6,402 nucleotides of DNA from Paenibacillus sp. GTDB lineage: Bacteria > Bacillota > Bacilli > Paenibacillales > NBRC-103111. A model generated the notes under the pieces. It saw only the letters and a list, made by a program, of their open reading frames with translations. It searched no databases and was not told the origin of the DNA. Shown piece after piece: positions 5,601-6,402 of this stretch. The stretch is taken from contig JARBUQ010000287.1 in the NCBI GenBank assembly GCA_029239545.1, forward strand, positions 1 to 6,402, written 5' to 3'. Made by a program: the position numbers and the translations under genes. The stretch's first letter is position 1, and every line of letters starts with the position of its first letter.

Positions 5601-6402
5601 AGCAAGCGTCGGGTTGAAATTCCCGTGATTGTCCAGTCCACTATTATAATACGCCTGAAAATCATTCGTAGGGAACTTGTATCCGCTGGCTGGATCCGTG
5701 ATTTTCCATGGCTCATTGACAGGATCGCCCTTCCATGGATAATTGCCATACGTCTTGAGATCCCCGGAGATCGGACTAAAATTGCCGGTAAGTTGATTCG
5801 TGTTGTAGCTGCGTGGAACATATTGGGTTGGAACCATGTTCCACAAGGCTTCATAGCCCAGCGCCGCATAAATATCCGCTTTGGCTAACACGCTGTCCTT
5901 CAAGCTGGCTGCCCAGTCATACTGCTGGACATTGTCCCTTGCTGCCGAGACTTTGGCTGGCGTGAAGTATGTGCTGCGCGTCTTGCTGCTACTTATATTC
6001 GCCTGATTCGTAATCGATAGTCGGGTCGGATATAACACCGTTCCCGTCCCGTTACCTGCGCCGTTGCCAGGTTTCTTCAAAGTTAATGTAAGCGTATGGA
6101 TTCCTGCTGACAAAGGAAGCTGCTGCACATACAGATCCGGCCTTGGGTAGGAGCCGTTCACACTGTAAAAGCTGTATTCCCCATAGCTTGTACCATCCAG
6201 GCTTATTTGTGCAGTCCCTCCATCCTTGGCAGTCATACCGCCCAATTTCACAATATACGATCCGGATTGCTCCACATTGAATTCAAACGTCCTGGTTGGA
6301 CTTGCGGCTGTAGTCTGGATTTTGACGCCATATGTTGCATTCGTAACTTTAGGTGCCGTATTAGGATCACCAACCACAAGAACAGGGTTCTCTGTCGCAG
6401 TC
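2697..6402 (-). CDS. Large heparinase II/III-family polysaccharide lyase with C-terminal Ig-like domain (5' end off the window)
   Basis: The open frame enters from position 6401 and ends at TAG 2697-2699, showing 1,234 residues; the true start and any signal peptide lie outside. Numbering below counts from the Val codon at 6377. Residues about 25-125 look like a carbohydrate-binding beta-sandwich (FEFNVEQSGSYIVKLGG, then LSAGIHTLTLTL). Residues about 135-640 are the helical toroid of such lyases, with RGNNGFHQSAIAMA (444-457), and DGNGNEAGPGYNRLWL (504-519). Residues about 645-900 are the heparinase II/III beta-domain, with GHGHRDMLNLGLYGFG (676-691) and SNTISHNTVTVN (716-727). Further beta-rich sequence follows, and residues about 1141-1226 resemble a bacterial Ig-like (Big_2) domain. 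By family pattern, His450, Tyr514 and His677 or His679 are likely catalytic residues for beta-elimination of uronic-acid-containing glycans. It probably acts outside the cell or on its surface. No SLH or LPXTG anchor is seen at the C-terminus. The substrate cannot be assigned. Confidence 0.9.
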   Translation of the reverse strand, partial: TATENPVLVVGDPNTAPKVTNATYGVKIQTTAASPTRTFEFNVEQSGSYIVKLGGMTAKDGGTAQISLDGTSYGEYSFYSVNGSYPRPDLYVQQLPLSAGIHTLTLTLKKPGNGAGNGTGTVLYPTRLSITNQANISSSKTRSTYFTPAKVSAARDNVQQYDWAASLKDSVLAKADIYAALGYEALWNMVPTQYVPRSYNTNQLTGNFSPISGDLKTYGNYPWKGDPVNEPWKITDPASGYKFPTNDFQAYYNSGLDNHGNFNPTLADRSLLVNTLYPEKGPTWGVDDGYGWVDPDTNKRYTFIAYYAHWFGWYGGTGKMNDAITVLTNAYIYTGDIKYARAGAVLLDRFADVYPSMDIGQFSNAIYVNSHGGTGDGKVVGSIWETSFIKSFISAYDAFFSVFEDTEVVAFLSSKGTQYDLPLKNNATEIRRNIEDGVLRQVTPGVYWDQLRGNNGFHQSAIAMAAVVHDTMPETKQWLDFTFQPGSFINQIPRRVTGGNVLFSMVNDVDRDGNGNEAGPGYNRLWLNNYLVVADVLDGYDKYPDADLYNNVKFRKMFQAMYPLLMLGKYTPSIGDSGTTGQPGILVNQAQSIKAFEKFGDPVYAQLAYLLNGNKTEGIHSDVFTANPNQVAANMESVIASQGPIDLDSVNMTGYGFAGLRDGEVTDEADTRRAAWLYYGRTSGHGHRDMLNLGLYGFGLDLAPDLGYPEQANATDVNRFEWVSNTISHNTVTVNKQKQLPIWDGTPKHYDASSMVQLIDVDAPSAYAATELYNRTSAMVRADEVNSYVVDFFRVQGGNEHHLSFHAAEGAVTAEGLTLTPQPTGTYAGPDVEFGIRPANDSVTGGGYTGPGFHWLKNVERDSEPSSQFSLNWDVVDTWNVLPEPEDIHVKLTMLGEVDDVAIADGVPPQNKPGNPESVKYMIAHRSGENLKSTFTSIVEPYKGSEFISSISEAVVTAEGNGTVDTDRVRAVKVELVNGRTDYIISSLNTDIPYIIDGTIRFQGAFGIYSEKDEQPVFTYVNDGEYIGKLGTAIASEGVGRLQGTVSDFTKELSLDNQLTVNLDLQGVPANSLVGKMIYVQNDGKRNAAYEIQGVQEAGPGSYQLDLGDITLIRAYASPTDLSQGFVYDVAEGASFTIPLVRQQQWLSEIRIIASTTELSKNETVDLEVQGYYPDGTLVDLSGYNFKFKSSHSNIANVNGQGRLKAHNKGTAIITTEVEVGGIKREGSLSVIVK

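Overview
The window looks like chromosomal DNA of a Gram-positive, spore-former-type Firmicute, most likely Paenibacillus or a close relative. This is inferred from four things: strong AGGAGG-type ribosome binding sites, SigA-like promoters, a Bacillus-style Fur box, and a very large secreted-type polysaccharide lyase with a bacterial Ig-like C-terminus. No phage, insertion sequence, CRISPR array or RNA gene is visible. Every convincing gene lies on the minus strand, so transcription runs from position 6402 towards position 1.

In order of transcription: (1) 6402-2697 holds the 3' part of a very large heparinase II/III-family polysaccharide lyase, closed by a clear hairpin terminator at 2585-2632. 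(2) 2564-1567 is a single-gene iron-uptake unit: a strong promoter (TTGACA, 18 bases, TATCAT), a near-consensus Fur box just downstream of the expected transcription start, a leader of about 110 bases, and a FecE/FhuC-type ABC ATPase with no permease or binding protein beside it. (3) 1566-1220 has no confident gene, but it contains a strong orphan ribosome binding site in front of a 13-codon reading frame and other short coding-like fragments in different frames. It also holds a putative promoter and a perfect inverted repeat ahead of wrbA. (4) 1219-608 is a WrbA-type NAD(P)H:quinone oxidoreductase, followed by a long hairpin terminator at 498-553. (5) 338-1 is the 5' part of a DegT/DnrJ/EryC1/StrS-family PLP-dependent sugar aminotransferase that runs off the window.

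The genes do not form one pathway. They look like four separately controlled units: extracellular glycan breakdown, iron-siderophore import under Fur control, quinone/redox detoxification, and sugar or cell-surface biosynthesis. Two hairpins and two promoters between the genes support this. I see no clearly new multi-gene system. The items most worth a second look are the short-ORF region at 1339-1528, the inverted repeat at 1270-1285 upstream of wrbA, the orphan Fur-controlled ATPase, and the substrate of the giant lyase.
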